In this document: positions 16,734 to 24,893 of the stretch, piece by piece | Position numbering within the stretch: position 1 is the first letter of the stretch | Layout of the letters: every line of letters begins with the position of its first letter | Source: Legionellales bacterium | GTDB taxonomy: Bacteria > Pseudomonadota > Gammaproteobacteria > Legionellales > Legionellaceae | NCBI GenBank assembly: GCA_021732495.1 | Contig: JAKFUY010000072.1 | Span: 1 to 32,008, forward strand | DNA length: 32,008 nucleotides | Direction of reading: 5' to 3' | Made by a program: the position numbers and the translations under genes | The notes under the pieces: generated by a model | Seen by the model: the letters and a program-made list of their open reading frames with translations, nothing else | Databases searched by the model: none | Told to the model about the DNA's origin: nothing

Positions 16734-17474
16734 ATGGAAAGGGATATTCAGAATAAACCAACAACGCTTTGGGTTGTTGTTCTTTCAATATTTGCTGTAA
16801 TTTTAACAATTCGCCTGTTTATTATGGTGATTTCAGATGTTGATTTTTTCCCTATCAATTCCTTAACGATAAAGTCGTCATATCAATATGTTTCGAGAAA
16901 ACAGATTCAACAGATGATAGCGCCATATCTATCACAAAGTTATTTAATTTTTTCAGAAAAAAATTTAGCTCAAGATATAAAAAAAAATAGCTGGGTTGAA
17001 GAGGTCAAAATTAGAAAAATATGGCCAGATCGCGTAGTTGTGCAAATTTTTGAACGTTTTCCTGTTGCATTCTGGAACAACATGTTGCTGGGCGATAAAG
17101 GCGAAACTTTTGTGGCTGAAAAGGCTAAAATGACAGCAAACCTACCGCGCTTATTTGGCCCTAAAGATCAACAAAAAGATGTCTTACATATTTATGAAAA
17201 ATTGAGTAAGCTATTAAAGACTGAAGATCTTTTTATTGCAAAGGTATGGTTGCATGAAAATCAATCTTGGACCATTGGCTTAAATAATGGTGTAATGATT
17301 AGATTAGGAAAAAGTGATCTAGAAAATCGTATTCATCGATTCATAGAGATTTATCCTAAACTATTTGCAGCGTCGTTTGATCAAATCGCCAGTATCGATT
17401 TGCGCTACTCTAGAGGAATAGCCGTCAAATGGAGAAAGCAAGACGATCAAATTAATTCGAACCCCCAAACATGA
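16734..17474 (+). CDS. ftsQ: Cell division protein FtsQ
   Basis: A bitopic inner-membrane divisome protein linking FtsB/FtsL to the septal machinery. A short cytoplasmic N-terminus is followed by one membrane helix at about 12-35. The periplasmic POTRA domain has FPINSLTIKSSYQYVSRKQI and the NSWVEEVKIRKIWPDRVVVQIFERFPVAFW block, and the FtsQ domain ends in IASIDLRYSRGIAVKW, a clear family signature. The length of 246 aa is typical. It sits 9 nt after ddl and 10 nt before ftsA, in standard order. Confidence 0.92.
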   Translation: MERDIQNKPTTLWVVVLSIFAVILTIRLFIMVISDVDFFPINSLTIKSSYQYVSRKQIQQMIAPYLSQSYLIFSEKNLAQDIKKNSWVEEVKIRKIWPDRVVVQIFERFPVAFWNNMLLGDKGETFVAEKAKMTANLPRLFGPKDQQKDVLHIYEKLSKLLKTEDLFIAKVWLHENQSWTIGLNNGVMIRLGKSDLENRIHRFIEIYPKLFAASFDQIASIDLRYSRGIAVKWRKQDDQINSNPQT

Positions 17475-17484
17475 TGGGTTGATA

Positions 17485-18726
17485 ATGGTTAAGAAGCTAG
17501 AACGAAATATTATCACAGGATTGGATATTGGTACCTCTAAAGTTGTTGCCTTGGTTGGTGAGGTCGCAGCTGATGGTACCATTGAAATTATTGGCATTGG
17601 CAAACACCCCTCGCGTGGTTTAAAAAGAGGTGTGGTAGTGGATATTGAAGCGACCGTCAATTCCATACAGCGTGCCGTCCAAGAAGCGGAATTAATGGCA
17701 GGCTGTGAAGTCACTTCTGTTTATACAGGCATTGCAGGCAGCCATATCCGCAGTTTAAATTCACACGGTATTGTTGCTATCAAAGATCAAGAGGTATCTC
17801 AGGCTGATGTTGATCGTGTCATCGATGCTGCCAAAGCGGTAGCCATTCCAGCAGATCAAAAAATCATCCATATCCTGCCGCAAGAGTTTATCATTGATAA
17901 CCAGGGTAGTATTCGAGAACCCATAGGCATGTCTGGTGTTCGTCTAGAAGCCCGAGTTCATATTGTCACTGGTGCTGTCAGTGCTGCACAAAATATTGCA
18001 AAATGTGTCCGACGCTGTGGATTGGAAGTCAGTGATATTATTCTTGAACAACTGGCATCAAGTCACGCAGTATTAACCGATGATGAGAAAGAATTAGGCG
18101 TCTGCTTGATAGACATCGGCGGAGGTACTACAGATATAGCGATATTTTATCAAGGTGCTATTCAATACACTGCTGTCATTCCTATTGCAGGCGATCAAGT
18201 TACCAATGATATTGCCATGGCGCTTCGCACACCTACCAAATCTGCTGAGAGCATTAAATTAACGCATGGTTGTGCAATACCCGAATATGTGAATGCCTCA
18301 CAAACTATCGATGTCATGAGCGTCAACGAGCGAACGGGGCGGAAGATTTCTACAAAAGTTTTGGCAGATGTTATCTTGGCTCGATATGAAGAACTATTCA
18401 ATTTGGTTAAGAATGAATTACGCCGCAGTGGCTATGAGAATTTATTGGCAGCAGGTATTGTTCTAACCGGTGGCGCTTCGAAGGTTAAAGGCGCCATGGA
18501 TTTAGCTGAAAGTTGTTTTGAGCTCCCTGTCAGACTCGGAAGCGTACAACAAATTGCTGGCTTAAGCGAAGTGATTGACAACCCTTCTTTGTCAACCGGT
18601 GTTGGTTTGATAATGCATGGTGCGCAGCAAAAATTTGAAAGCATGATAGGTGCTTCCTCTGGTGTCGGTCAAGGTGCCATGGGTGTTTGGAATAGAATGA
18701 GGCAATGGTTTACTGTTAATTTTTAA
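17485..18726 (+). CDS. ftsA: Cell division protein FtsA
   Basis: An actin-like ATPase that anchors FtsZ polymers to the membrane and recruits later divisome proteins. ATP-binding motifs are [15 protein letters not shown] at the N-terminus, [12 protein letters not shown] in the middle, and [10 protein letters not shown]. The [10 protein letters not shown] block belongs to the family's 1C subdomain. The C-terminus ends in an amphipathic helix, [13 protein letters not shown], the membrane-targeting sequence. The ATG at 17485 is chosen over a TTG at 17479; it gives 413 residues and the normal MVKKLERN start. Both FtsA and ZipA are encoded here, so FtsZ has its two gammaproteobacterial membrane tethers. 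Confidence 0.96.
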   Translation: MVKKLERNIITGLDIGTSKVVALVGEVAADGTIEIIGIGKHPSRGLKRGVVVDIEATVNSIQRAVQEAELMAGCEVTSVYTGIAGSHIRSLNSHGIVAIKDQEVSQADVDRVIDAAKAVAIPADQKIIHILPQEFIIDNQGSIREPIGMSGVRLEARVHIVTGAVSAAQNIAKCVRRCGLEVSDIILEQLASSHAVLTDDEKELGVCLIDIGGGTTDIAIFYQGAIQYTAVIPIAGDQVTNDIAMALRTPTKSAESIKLTHGCAIPEYVNASQTIDVMSVNERTGRKISTKVLADVILARYEELFNLVKNELRRSGYENLLAAGIVLTGGASKVKGAMDLAESCFELPVRLGSVQQIAGLSEVIDNPSLSTGVGLIMHGAQQKFESMIGASSGVGQGAMGVWNRMRQWFTVNF

Positions 18727-18758
18727 AATCAGTATTTATTAACCACAATGAGGTTTAT

Positions 18759-20018
18759 ATGTTTGAAATTATTGAAAGTCAACAAGACAGCGCAGTCATC
18801 AAAGTTGTTGGCGTAGGTGGTGGTGGCGGCAATGCAGTTGAGCATATGCTGGCTGAAAATATTGATGGTGTCGAATTTATATGTGCAAATACTGATGCAC
18901 AAGCATTGAAAAACGCCAATGCAAAAATACTGATTCAACTTGGAGAAGAACTCACTAAAGGCTTAGGTGCCGGTGCAAATCCAAATGTAGGTCGTGAATC
19001 TGCTGAAGAAAATCGTGAACAAATCAAAGAAATTCTCAATGGTGCAGATATGGTTTTTATCACTGCTGGCATGGGTGGTGGAACTGGTACTGGAGCCGCT
19101 CCGGTGGTTGCTGAAATTGCTAAATCGATGGGAATTTTGACTGTAGCAGTTGTCACCAAGCCTTTCTCCTTCGAAGGCAAACAAAGAGCCCTTGCAGCAG
19201 AAGAAGGTATTGCCCGACTAGCAGCACATGTAGATTCATTAATTACAATTCCAAATAATAAACTATTAACGGTTTTGGGAAAAAATATATCTCTAGTGAA
19301 TGCATTTAAAGCTGCTAATAATGTATTGTTAGGTGCTGTTAAAGGCATCTCTGATTTAATTACCCGTCCCGGATTAATTAATGTCGACTTCGCCGATGTG
19401 CGTACCGTGATGTCAGCCATGGGAATGGCCATGATGGGGACTGGAGTAGCTTCAGGCGAGCAAAGAGCGCGTCAGGCCGCAGAAGCCGCCATCGCCTCTC
19501 CTTTGTTAGAAGATATCAATTTATCTGGTGCTAAAGGGATTTTAGTTAATATTACAGCAGGACTTGATATGTCGATCGGCGAATTTGAAGAAGTTGGCGA
19601 TGTCATTAAGGAATTTATTTCTGATGAGGCTACTGTCGTATTAGGCACAGTCATAGATCCTGATATGACCGATCAAGTACGAGTGACAGTGATTGTCACT
19701 GGTTTAGGAGAACCACTCTCTCGTTTTCAAGCTAATCCTGTTCATGCATCAGGTCATGTCAGTGCCGTAGGTAGCATGTCAAATATGAATAAACCGATAA
19801 AAACACGTCTGGTCGAGTCTAGACGTCTTGATGGAAGCTTGGATTTTGAGCAGATGGATAAACCTGCCGTGATTCGCAAACAAGGTGCACAGATGAATCA
19901 TATGCATCAGATGAATACGAACATCAATACTCAAAAACCAGCTGCAGAACCTGCGATGCCAGATATGGATTATTTGGATATTCCTGCTTTTTTAAGAAGA
20001 CAGGAAGAGGAAGTATAA
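18759..20018 (+). CDS. ftsZ: Cell division GTPase FtsZ
   Basis: A tubulin-like GTPase forming the Z ring. GTP-binding and catalytic blocks are [13 protein letters not shown] near the N-terminus, the tubulin signature [16 protein letters not shown], and the T7 loop region [12 protein letters not shown]. The linker after about residue 320 is variable and Met/Asn-rich. The C-terminal conserved peptide [12 protein letters not shown], which binds FtsA and ZipA, is intact. A GAGG ribosome site stands 6 nt before the ATG. It follows ftsA by 32 nt; lpxC follows after 108 nt with its own candidate promoter. Confidence 0.97.
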   Translation: MFEIIESQQDSAVIKVVGVGGGGGNAVEHMLAENIDGVEFICANTDAQALKNANAKILIQLGEELTKGLGAGANPNVGRESAEENREQIKEILNGADMVFITAGMGGGTGTGAAPVVAEIAKSMGILTVAVVTKPFSFEGKQRALAAEEGIARLAAHVDSLITIPNNKLLTVLGKNISLVNAFKAANNVLLGAVKGISDLITRPGLINVDFADVRTVMSAMGMAMMGTGVASGEQRARQAAEAAIASPLLEDINLSGAKGILVNITAGLDMSIGEFEEVGDVIKEFISDEATVVLGTVIDPDMTDQVRVTVIVTGLGEPLSRFQANPVHASGHVSAVGSMSNMNKPIKTRLVESRRLDGSLDFEQMDKPAVIRKQGAQMNHMHQMNTNINTQKPAAEPAMPDMDYLDIPAFLRRQEEEV

Positions 20019-20043
20019 AAAATAGAGATTTATAAATAAATTC

Positions 20044-20072
20044 TTGAACTTTTTGTATTAGTGGACAATAAT
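20044..20072 (+). promoter_or_regulatory. Candidate promoter for lpxC
   Basis: TTGAAC (20044-20049), 17-nt spacer, AATAAT (20067-20072), in the very AT-rich 108-nt ftsZ-lpxC gap. It would leave a leader of about 50 nt before lpxC. No clear terminator was seen after ftsZ, so read-through from the division operon is also likely. Confidence 0.45.
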
Positions 20073-20101
20073 TTAATAAATTTTTAAATTTTCTATTATT
20101 T

Positions 20102-20130
20102 AGGAGATATTCCAGGTGACCGAGGCATGA
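20102..20130 (+). promoter_or_regulatory. lpxC translation start region with a 4-codon mini-ORF
   Basis: The only good ribosome site, AGGAG (20102-20106), is 20 nt from the lpxC ATG but 9 nt from a GTG at 20116. That GTG reads GTG ACC GAG GCA TGA, and its stop overlaps the lpxC start as ATGA. No other in-frame ATG, GTG or TTG is available for lpxC upstream. Termination-reinitiation at lpxC is a plausible reading. Confidence 0.35.
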
Positions 20131-21041
20131 TCAGACAACGTACACCAAAAAAAATGATACAAGCCACTGGTGTAGGCCTTCATTCTGGTGAGAAGGTGAT
20201 TTTAACTTTGCGACCAGCGCCTGTGAATACAGGTATTATATTTCGTAGAACCGATGTAGATCCGGCTGTTGAAATTCCTGCTCTTTATCAGTTTGTATCA
20301 GATACGATGTTATGCACCACTTTGCAAAAAGAGGGTATTCGCATTGCAACGGTAGAGCATTTGCTGTCTGCTTTAGCAGGCCTAGGTATCGATAATGCAT
20401 ATATCGATATCAACGCCAATGAAATTCCAATTATGGACGGAAGTGCAGCACCTTTTGTTTTCTTGATTCAGTCTGCGGGTATTCAAGAGCAACCTGCTCC
20501 CAAGAAATTTATTCGCATCTTGAAGCCTATCCGTGTCGAACACCAAGGTAAATGGGCTCAATTTCTTCCATTTGAGGGATATCGGGTTTCTTTTACAATT
20601 GATTTTAAACATCCTGTGTTTATTGATAGGCCACAACATTCTGTATATGACTGGTCTACAACGTCCTATATTAAAGAGATTTGTCGTGCCCGTACCTTTG
20701 GTTTTCTATCAGAGTATGAGAAATTACGAGAAATGGATTTGGCTAAAGGTGGCAGTTTGAACAATGCCATTGTTGTTGATGATTATCGTGTTTTGAATGA
20801 AGATGGCTTGCGTTTTGAAGATGAATTTGTAAAGCACAAAATACTAGATGCCGTCGGTGATCTTTACCTGTTGGGATCTGGCTTAATTGGCGCCTATGAA
20901 GGGTATAAGTCTGGCCATGAACTCAATAATTGTCTGCTGAAAGAATTGATGGCCAATGAAAATGCTTGGGAATATACTTTTTTAAACCAAGAGCATGTAC
21001 GCCCTGATTACTGTCAGGTGTTTACGCCCGTTGAGGCTTAA
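20127..21041 (+). CDS. lpxC: UDP-3-O-acyl-GlcNAc deacetylase LpxC
   Basis: A zinc amidase that carries out the committed step of lipid A synthesis, so the cell makes LPS. The family opening [20 protein letters not shown] is present. Zinc ligands are readable: His78 in [10 protein letters not shown], His237 and Asp241 in HKILDAVGD; the general-acid His264 lies in SGHELNN. The [13 protein letters not shown] block is also typical. The length of 304 aa is normal. The start is fixed at 20127 because no upstream in-frame start exists, yet its ribosome site is oddly distant (see the mini-ORF entry). Placement at the end of the division cluster is classical. Its stop codon directly abuts that of the minus-strand dciA-like gene. 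Confidence 0.96.
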   Translation: MIRQRTPKKMIQATGVGLHSGEKVILTLRPAPVNTGIIFRRTDVDPAVEIPALYQFVSDTMLCTTLQKEGIRIATVEHLLSALAGLGIDNAYIDINANEIPIMDGSAAPFVFLIQSAGIQEQPAPKKFIRILKPIRVEHQGKWAQFLPFEGYRVSFTIDFKHPVFIDRPQHSVYDWSTTSYIKEICRARTFGFLSEYEKLREMDLAKGGSLNNAIVVDDYRVLNEDGLRFEDEFVKHKILDAVGDLYLLGSGLIGAYEGYKSGHELNNCLLKELMANENAWEYTFLNQEHVRPDYCQVFTPVEA

Positions 21042-21341
21042 TTATCCAGCCTTGAAAAACCCGGGCTGAATTTTGATTTGAATAAACATCAAGCTGTAAC
21101 ATTGTAATTCCATACGAATATGATCCCTTAAATGCGGCAAACGAACGCGAAGTTCACTTGCCCATAATGGGTCGTCAACAATTAATACCATTTTACCTTT
21201 TTCAAAACTCCCCAGCTGTACATGCCGGTTGATAGGCTCACCAAGATAATCGTTAACTGCCGATTGCCATTTGTCAGCTGCATAAGATTTTTGACAAATC
21301 TTTACCAGTTCTTTGGAAAAACAATCGGTAATATGTTTCAT
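21042..21341 (-). CDS. DUF721 / DciA-like protein
   Basis: A 99-residue DUF721-type protein; DciA members of this family load or recruit the replicative helicase DnaB. The evidence is the family's central pattern, GKMVLIVDDPLWASELRVRLPHLRDHIRMEL, and its position next to lpxC, where DUF721 genes often lie in gammaproteobacteria (usually followed by secA, which is not seen here). The N-terminal half has a LVKICQ-type helix and a KWQSAVNDYLG stretch. The ATG at 21341 lies about 28 nt from an extended -10 promoter. The helicase-loading role is inferred from the family; E. coli-type DnaC is not involved. Confidence 0.7.
   Translation of the reverse strand: MKHITDCFSKELVKICQKSYAADKWQSAVNDYLGEPINRHVQLGSFEKGKMVLIVDDPLWASELRVRLPHLRDHIRMELQCYSLMFIQIKIQPGFFKAG
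21047..21068. terminator. Weak stem-loop at the lpxC/dciA convergent junction
   Basis: CAGCC (21047-21051) pairs with GGCTG (21064-21068) around a 12-nt loop, 5 nt after the lpxC stop and inside the end of the dciA-like gene. It is followed by AATTTTGATTT. The two stop codons abut with no intergenic DNA, so any lpxC terminator must lie in the opposing gene. Confidence 0.3.
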
Positions 21342-21368
21342 AGTCAGGCGTTAAAAAAGTCATAGGCT

Positions 21369-21377
21369 ATTATAGCA
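21369..21377 (-). promoter_or_regulatory. Extended -10 promoter for the dciA-like gene
   Basis: Minus strand reads TGCTATAAT: a perfect -10 with a TG extension. No -35 match was seen at 17 nt. The element sits in a short palindrome, GCTAT-T-ATAGC (21366-21376). Confidence 0.5.
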
Positions 21378-21477
21378 TTAGAGCTTGATGGTTTTATATC
21401 AATTTCAATAGAGATGTAAAACCCTCTAACTACTCCTATTTAAGTTGTTCGGTATTTCGCAAAGTTTTTAATGAGTA

Positions 21478-21490
21478 TGAGTTCGAATAC
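21478..21490 (+). repeat. Left copy of a 13-bp direct repeat flanking the two-gene module
   Basis: TGAGTTCGAATAC, 16 nt beyond the 3' end of the minus-strand hydrolase-like gene. The identical 13 bases recur at 24799-24811 in the same orientation. Confidence 0.5.
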
Positions 21491-21506
21491 CTATTTTTAT
21501 CAGCTT

Positions 21507-23462
21507 TTATTTTTTTTCAGGGACAAAGCCTTTAAACTCCTCAACATCAATGGGTTCACGACTATCTGTGAAAGCTAGTCTGTATGCTGCGCCTGATCTA
21601 TGAACAGGGTCTGGTATTTCGTGAACCAACTCAATGTTGCACATTTTACGGATCAAATTGCTTTTGCTAATACCAATCAATTCACTGTGTTCACCAACTA
21701 TATTACTCAATGTACCAATGTCTATGATTTTACAAAGTTCCGCACATTTTTTTTCTGATAAGTAATCCATCAAAATGGCTATTTCAATTGAGGTAGGGGG
21801 AGGATTCATATCATTAAGCTTATTGATATAAGTTTTAAAAATAATTTTTCTTTGTTCATATGTCGGTAGTGTTTTTATCAATAAAAGTACATCTTTCATT
21901 GATGTAACTTTATCGCTGACTAATTCAAGTGCTTCTTCTATTTGTGCTGGTGGCAAAAATGAAGCAATTGCTGCTAATTCACTCGCATTCCTTATAAGTT
22001 CAGTCAAGAGAGTCTTTTCTTTATCAAACACATGAGGCCGCTGATTAGTAGAGCTATGATATAGTTTTTTAGCAAGTTGTATGGTATTTTTTACTTCTAC
22101 ATCAAGAGGCATCTGTTTACCCGTATTCTCATTATGGAGACAGGTTTCATCGTCACCGTAAATTAATTTTACCAAATGAGAATGTACTAAGGTATTCTCT
22201 TTCAATAATAGTGTTGTGAGTTCATCAAGCTTTCTATATACCACGCTAGGAAGACTTTGTTTTTCATCTTGTATTAATTTCTGTACTAACGCTATAAATT
22301 CTTCTTGAACTTTCCTGGCTGGATTTTTAAAACTTAGAAATTCGTCAATTTTTTTAAAAGTCTCACGTTGTATTGTTGTTAGATTCGCGGTTGTGTCTCT
22401 TGCTTTACTGTATTGAATAATACTATCGAACTCAATAATAAATTCACGTAAACCTTTGCCTTTATCCGTATCTTCTAAAACGGTTTTAGATAGTGAATCA
22501 AATGTATCTTTATCTAGATCAGCATTATGCAATGCTAGTAACGCTTGTACTGATTTAAATTTACTGTCTTCTTGTAAGGGACAAGGAGTATGAACATCAT
22601 ATTTATCTTTCAAAGCTTTTAGTACGCTTTCTTTGTAGGCAGGTAAATATTCTGTCCTACCTACTACTCCATAATGAAATTTTTGCTGTTCTACTTTTGG
22701 AATTGCAAAGGTTCTATCCCGGCTCTCCCTGAAGTTTCGGCTATAAAATGTTAATTTTTGTGTATTAAAAAAGGAAGAAATATGTTTTTTAGCTCTATTA
22801 TTCACTTCAGTATGAGATGCCTTAGGAACCATATAGATATGGGCGGACATAGCGTTGGCAGGAAACTTTGGAGCCATTTGCCTATACCATTTATTTTCGT
22901 AACTGCTATTATGTTTTGAATATGTTCCAAGTAACACCTCTATATGTTTAATATTTAAACACCCACTTAAATCAATGTTTTTTTGGTATAAAGAGTCTTC
23001 TTTACTCGTGGCTAACCGGGATTCACCTGGAACAGGATCTTCTGCAAAAATTGAGATTGGAGTGCCTAAATTATCTAATTTTTTCGCACATGCGAAGGTG
23101 GTTACTGCACCTCGACTAAAGCCAGTTAAAGTAATATCTTCTATTGCAACTACTTGTTCTTCTAACCCTTGAGCAGTCCTAATAATAATAGAACTACCAA
23201 ATTGAGTTTTGAGTTCAGAAAGATTTAACTGTGTAGCACCATCATTTTTAAAAAATGACGTATGAATTTTTTCAGTTACCACATCAAGATCCGGGTTTAA
23301 ATAGCCTGGTAACATCCAACGGCCGCCTATGTTATCATCCTGGCAACCATTAAAATAAACTCTAATGACATCAGGTTTAAATATTTCTTTCTCAGTTTCA
23401 TCACATACGTTTGTTGCATTGATTCCAGTCCCTGCAAAAAACAAGAGAAGTTTTTTAGTCAT
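21507..23462 (-). CDS. Large alpha/beta-hydrolase-like protein, effector-like
   Basis: No specific family was recognised with confidence. The N-terminal 220 residues look like a DUF2235/Tle-type alpha/beta hydrolase: LLLFFAGTGINA at 5-16 resembles the DGTxN oxyanion strand, GFSRGA (114-119) is a nucleophile elbow with Ser116, EDPVPG offers Asp142, and KASHTEV offers His217, in the right order for a catalytic triad. Beyond about 250 the protein is helical and charged, with a unit around 535-565 (KDVLLLIKTLPTYEQRKIIF) reminiscent of helical repeats in Legionellales effectors. The acidic C-terminus contains DVEEFKGF. There is no signal peptide or membrane segment. An AAGGAG site precedes the ATG. 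A lipase or esterase acting in a host or rival cell is inference. It diverges from the 378-aa gene at 23537. Confidence 0.75.
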   Translation of the reverse strand: MTKKLLLFFAGTGINATNVCDETEKEIFKPDVIRVYFNGCQDDNIGGRWMLPGYLNPDLDVVTEKIHTSFFKNDGATQLNLSELKTQFGSSIIIRTAQGLEEQVVAIEDITLTGFSRGAVTTFACAKKLDNLGTPISIFAEDPVPGESRLATSKEDSLYQKNIDLSGCLNIKHIEVLLGTYSKHNSSYENKWYRQMAPKFPANAMSAHIYMVPKASHTEVNNRAKKHISSFFNTQKLTFYSRNFRESRDRTFAIPKVEQQKFHYGVVGRTEYLPAYKESVLKALKDKYDVHTPCPLQEDSKFKSVQALLALHNADLDKDTFDSLSKTVLEDTDKGKGLREFIIEFDSIIQYSKARDTTANLTTIQRETFKKIDEFLSFKNPARKVQEEFIALVQKLIQDEKQSLPSVVYRKLDELTTLLLKENTLVHSHLVKLIYGDDETCLHNENTGKQMPLDVEVKNTIQLAKKLYHSSTNQRPHVFDKEKTLLTELIRNASELAAIASFLPPAQIEEALELVSDKVTSMKDVLLLIKTLPTYEQRKIIFKTYINKLNDMNPPPTSIEIAILMDYLSEKKCAELCKIIDIGTLSNIVGEHSELIGISKSNLIRKMCNIELVHEIPDPVHRSGAAYRLAFTDSREPIDVEEFKGFVPEKK

Positions 23463-23498
23463 TCCGTCTCCTTAAGATGCAAAAAGCATGTATATTGT

Positions 23499-23516
23499 CT
23501 ATAATAAATAGTATAG
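23499..23516 (+). promoter_or_regulatory. -10 element and inverted repeat in the divergent promoter region
   Basis: The 74-nt gap between the divergent starts 23462 and 23537 contains TATAAT (23500-23505) on the plus strand. It lies inside an inverted repeat, CTATA (23499-23503) and TATAG (23512-23516). A second small repeat, ATGC-AAAAA-GCAT, spans 23477-23489. No good -35 was found. Confidence 0.3.
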
Positions 23517-23536
23517 AACATATATTGGGGAATGAG

Positions 23537-24673
23537 ATGCAACAGCCTATTACAGTCGATAAGCATAGTGAATTTTTTATATGTATCGCAAAAGATGGAA
23601 TACATAGTTTTCTGATGTTAGGTGTTATGGATGGCAAGAATCCCAAACTTTTTGCGAGGGTAGGTAAAAGAAATAAAATTGATGAAAGTTTTGGAACAGA
23701 TTTTTCTCAACAGTTAACTATGGTGCAAAAGGCACTATTTAGCAATACAGAAGCGACATTGGATGATGAAGGCATTACTCGCCGTAAACCTGTTGATATA
23801 AGTTATCAGGCATACTCTATTACCTATAAACAATATTTGGATTTTTTGAAAATGACAAAAAATATTAATATACACCAAACAAAGAAATACGAAGCTAGAG
23901 TCATACCCAATAAACCCCCTGTTGATTTAACTTATTCTGAAGAAGCAGTCAAAAATCTTCGCACAGGAGTTAGTTGCTATGTCCCCCAAAATGATGAGGG
24001 GAAAGATAGCATAACCTTTACTTATCAAAAACTTAATCCAGAAGATTCACAACAGGAAGAGATAATTTCACAACAAAAAGAAATAATTCAGAGGGCAAGT
24101 ACATTGGATGTATCTAATACATGCCGTTCTACAGCACTCGATCTTCTAAATTATACTTTAGGATATACCCCGGATGTAGCAACCCTATTTGCTGTGGGAC
24201 TTAATTACACCACAACACTTAAAGCTGGTGTGCCTTCCCCAGCTACATTTTATATTTTACCCCCTCCTCCAAACTGTTTTAAGCTCTCGGTTACAAAGAT
24301 GAAGATCCTAGAAGTACTTTATGAACGACTGGAAAGTATTCCTAAAATTAACCCTGGCGCTGAAGGTACTAGAGATAAATACGATGAATTAAAAGACTTA
24401 TATAAAAAAATATCTGGAGAGCCCGACCTGCCATTAAATACGCTATTAGATAATATTGCGGTACATCGTAAAAAAAACAACCATATATTTAATGCACACA
24501 GGGGTCAAAGTTTTGTGAGCTGGATTCTACAATTTTTTGGTGTAAAAACAGCAACGCAACAGGCCCTTGATCGGATTGAGAAATTGGTAAAGGAGCAAAT
24601 TGAAAAGAACCCAACTGAATGTAAAGAAGCAAATGATAGTCATAATCATCCTCCCCCTCCCCCTAAACCATGA
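23537..24673 (+). CDS. Unrecognised 378-aa protein, possible papain-like (NlpC/LRAT-type) fold
   Basis: No family was recognised with certainty. An N-terminal IHSFLMLGV (His23), then SYQAYSITYKQYLDFLK (89-105) and SNTCRSTALDLL (193-204, Cys196), follow the His...Cys order and local patterns of permuted NlpC/P60-LRAT enzymes, so a thiol protease, amidase or acyltransferase is possible. LPPPP (241-245) is a proline patch. The C-terminal third has KNNHIFNAHRGQSFVSWILQFFGVKTATQQAL and a terminal polyproline tail (372-376). There is no signal peptide. I chose the ATG at 23537, preceded by GGGGAATGAG, over 23477, because the longer frame would run through a TATAAT and leave only 14 nt between divergent starts. 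It is the divergent partner of the hydrolase-like gene. Confidence 0.7.
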   Translation: MQQPITVDKHSEFFICIAKDGIHSFLMLGVMDGKNPKLFARVGKRNKIDESFGTDFSQQLTMVQKALFSNTEATLDDEGITRRKPVDISYQAYSITYKQYLDFLKMTKNINIHQTKKYEARVIPNKPPVDLTYSEEAVKNLRTGVSCYVPQNDEGKDSITFTYQKLNPEDSQQEEIISQQKEIIQRASTLDVSNTCRSTALDLLNYTLGYTPDVATLFAVGLNYTTTLKAGVPSPATFYILPPPPNCFKLSVTKMKILEVLYERLESIPKINPGAEGTRDKYDELKDLYKKISGEPDLPLNTLLDNIAVHRKKNNHIFNAHRGQSFVSWILQFFGVKTATQQALDRIEKLVKEQIEKNPTECKEANDSHNHPPPPPKP

Positions 24674-24707
24674 ATTGGACTGTAAAAAATAGTACAACAT
24701 GGTTTTT
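24665..24707 (+). terminator. Possible terminator after the 378-aa gene
   Basis: AAACCATG (24665-24672) pairs exactly with CATGGTTT (24698-24705) and runs into a T-tract (24703-24707). The 25-nt loop contains a smaller TGTA/TACA pair. The stem begins in the last codons of the gene. The rest of the gap to 24893 is AT-rich and holds only the right copy of the direct repeat. Confidence 0.4.
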
Positions 24708-24798
24708 ACGACGAGCTTAACTATATTACTTTTGTTCAAAAAATAACTTATAAAAAATATATCAGACACAGGATTTATTTTTAGTGCTGAATCTATAT

Positions 24799-24811
24799 TG
24801 AGTTCGAATAC
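24799..24811 (+). repeat. Right copy of the 13-bp direct repeat
   Basis: TGAGTTCGAATAC, identical to 21478-21490, 125 nt beyond the stop of the 378-aa gene. Between them the two copies enclose exactly the two unrecognised genes. Confidence 0.5.
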
Positions 24812-24893
24812 AGATATTAAGTGTTGGTTAATTTGTACTTATCCGTTTTTTATGTTGATATAGACCTATTAAGTGATAGATCATGTCGGATAT

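Noticed and set aside
18935-19432. 165-aa minus-strand ORF opposite ftsZ
   Set aside because: It is a complement-frame shadow of a strongly conserved gene; its sequence has no recognisable domain and no ribosome site was evident.
21470-21500. tRNA or tRNA fragment at the GAGTTCGAAT repeat
   Set aside because: The sequence resembles a T-loop, but the flanking bases do not form a T-stem and no acceptor or anticodon arms are present at either copy.
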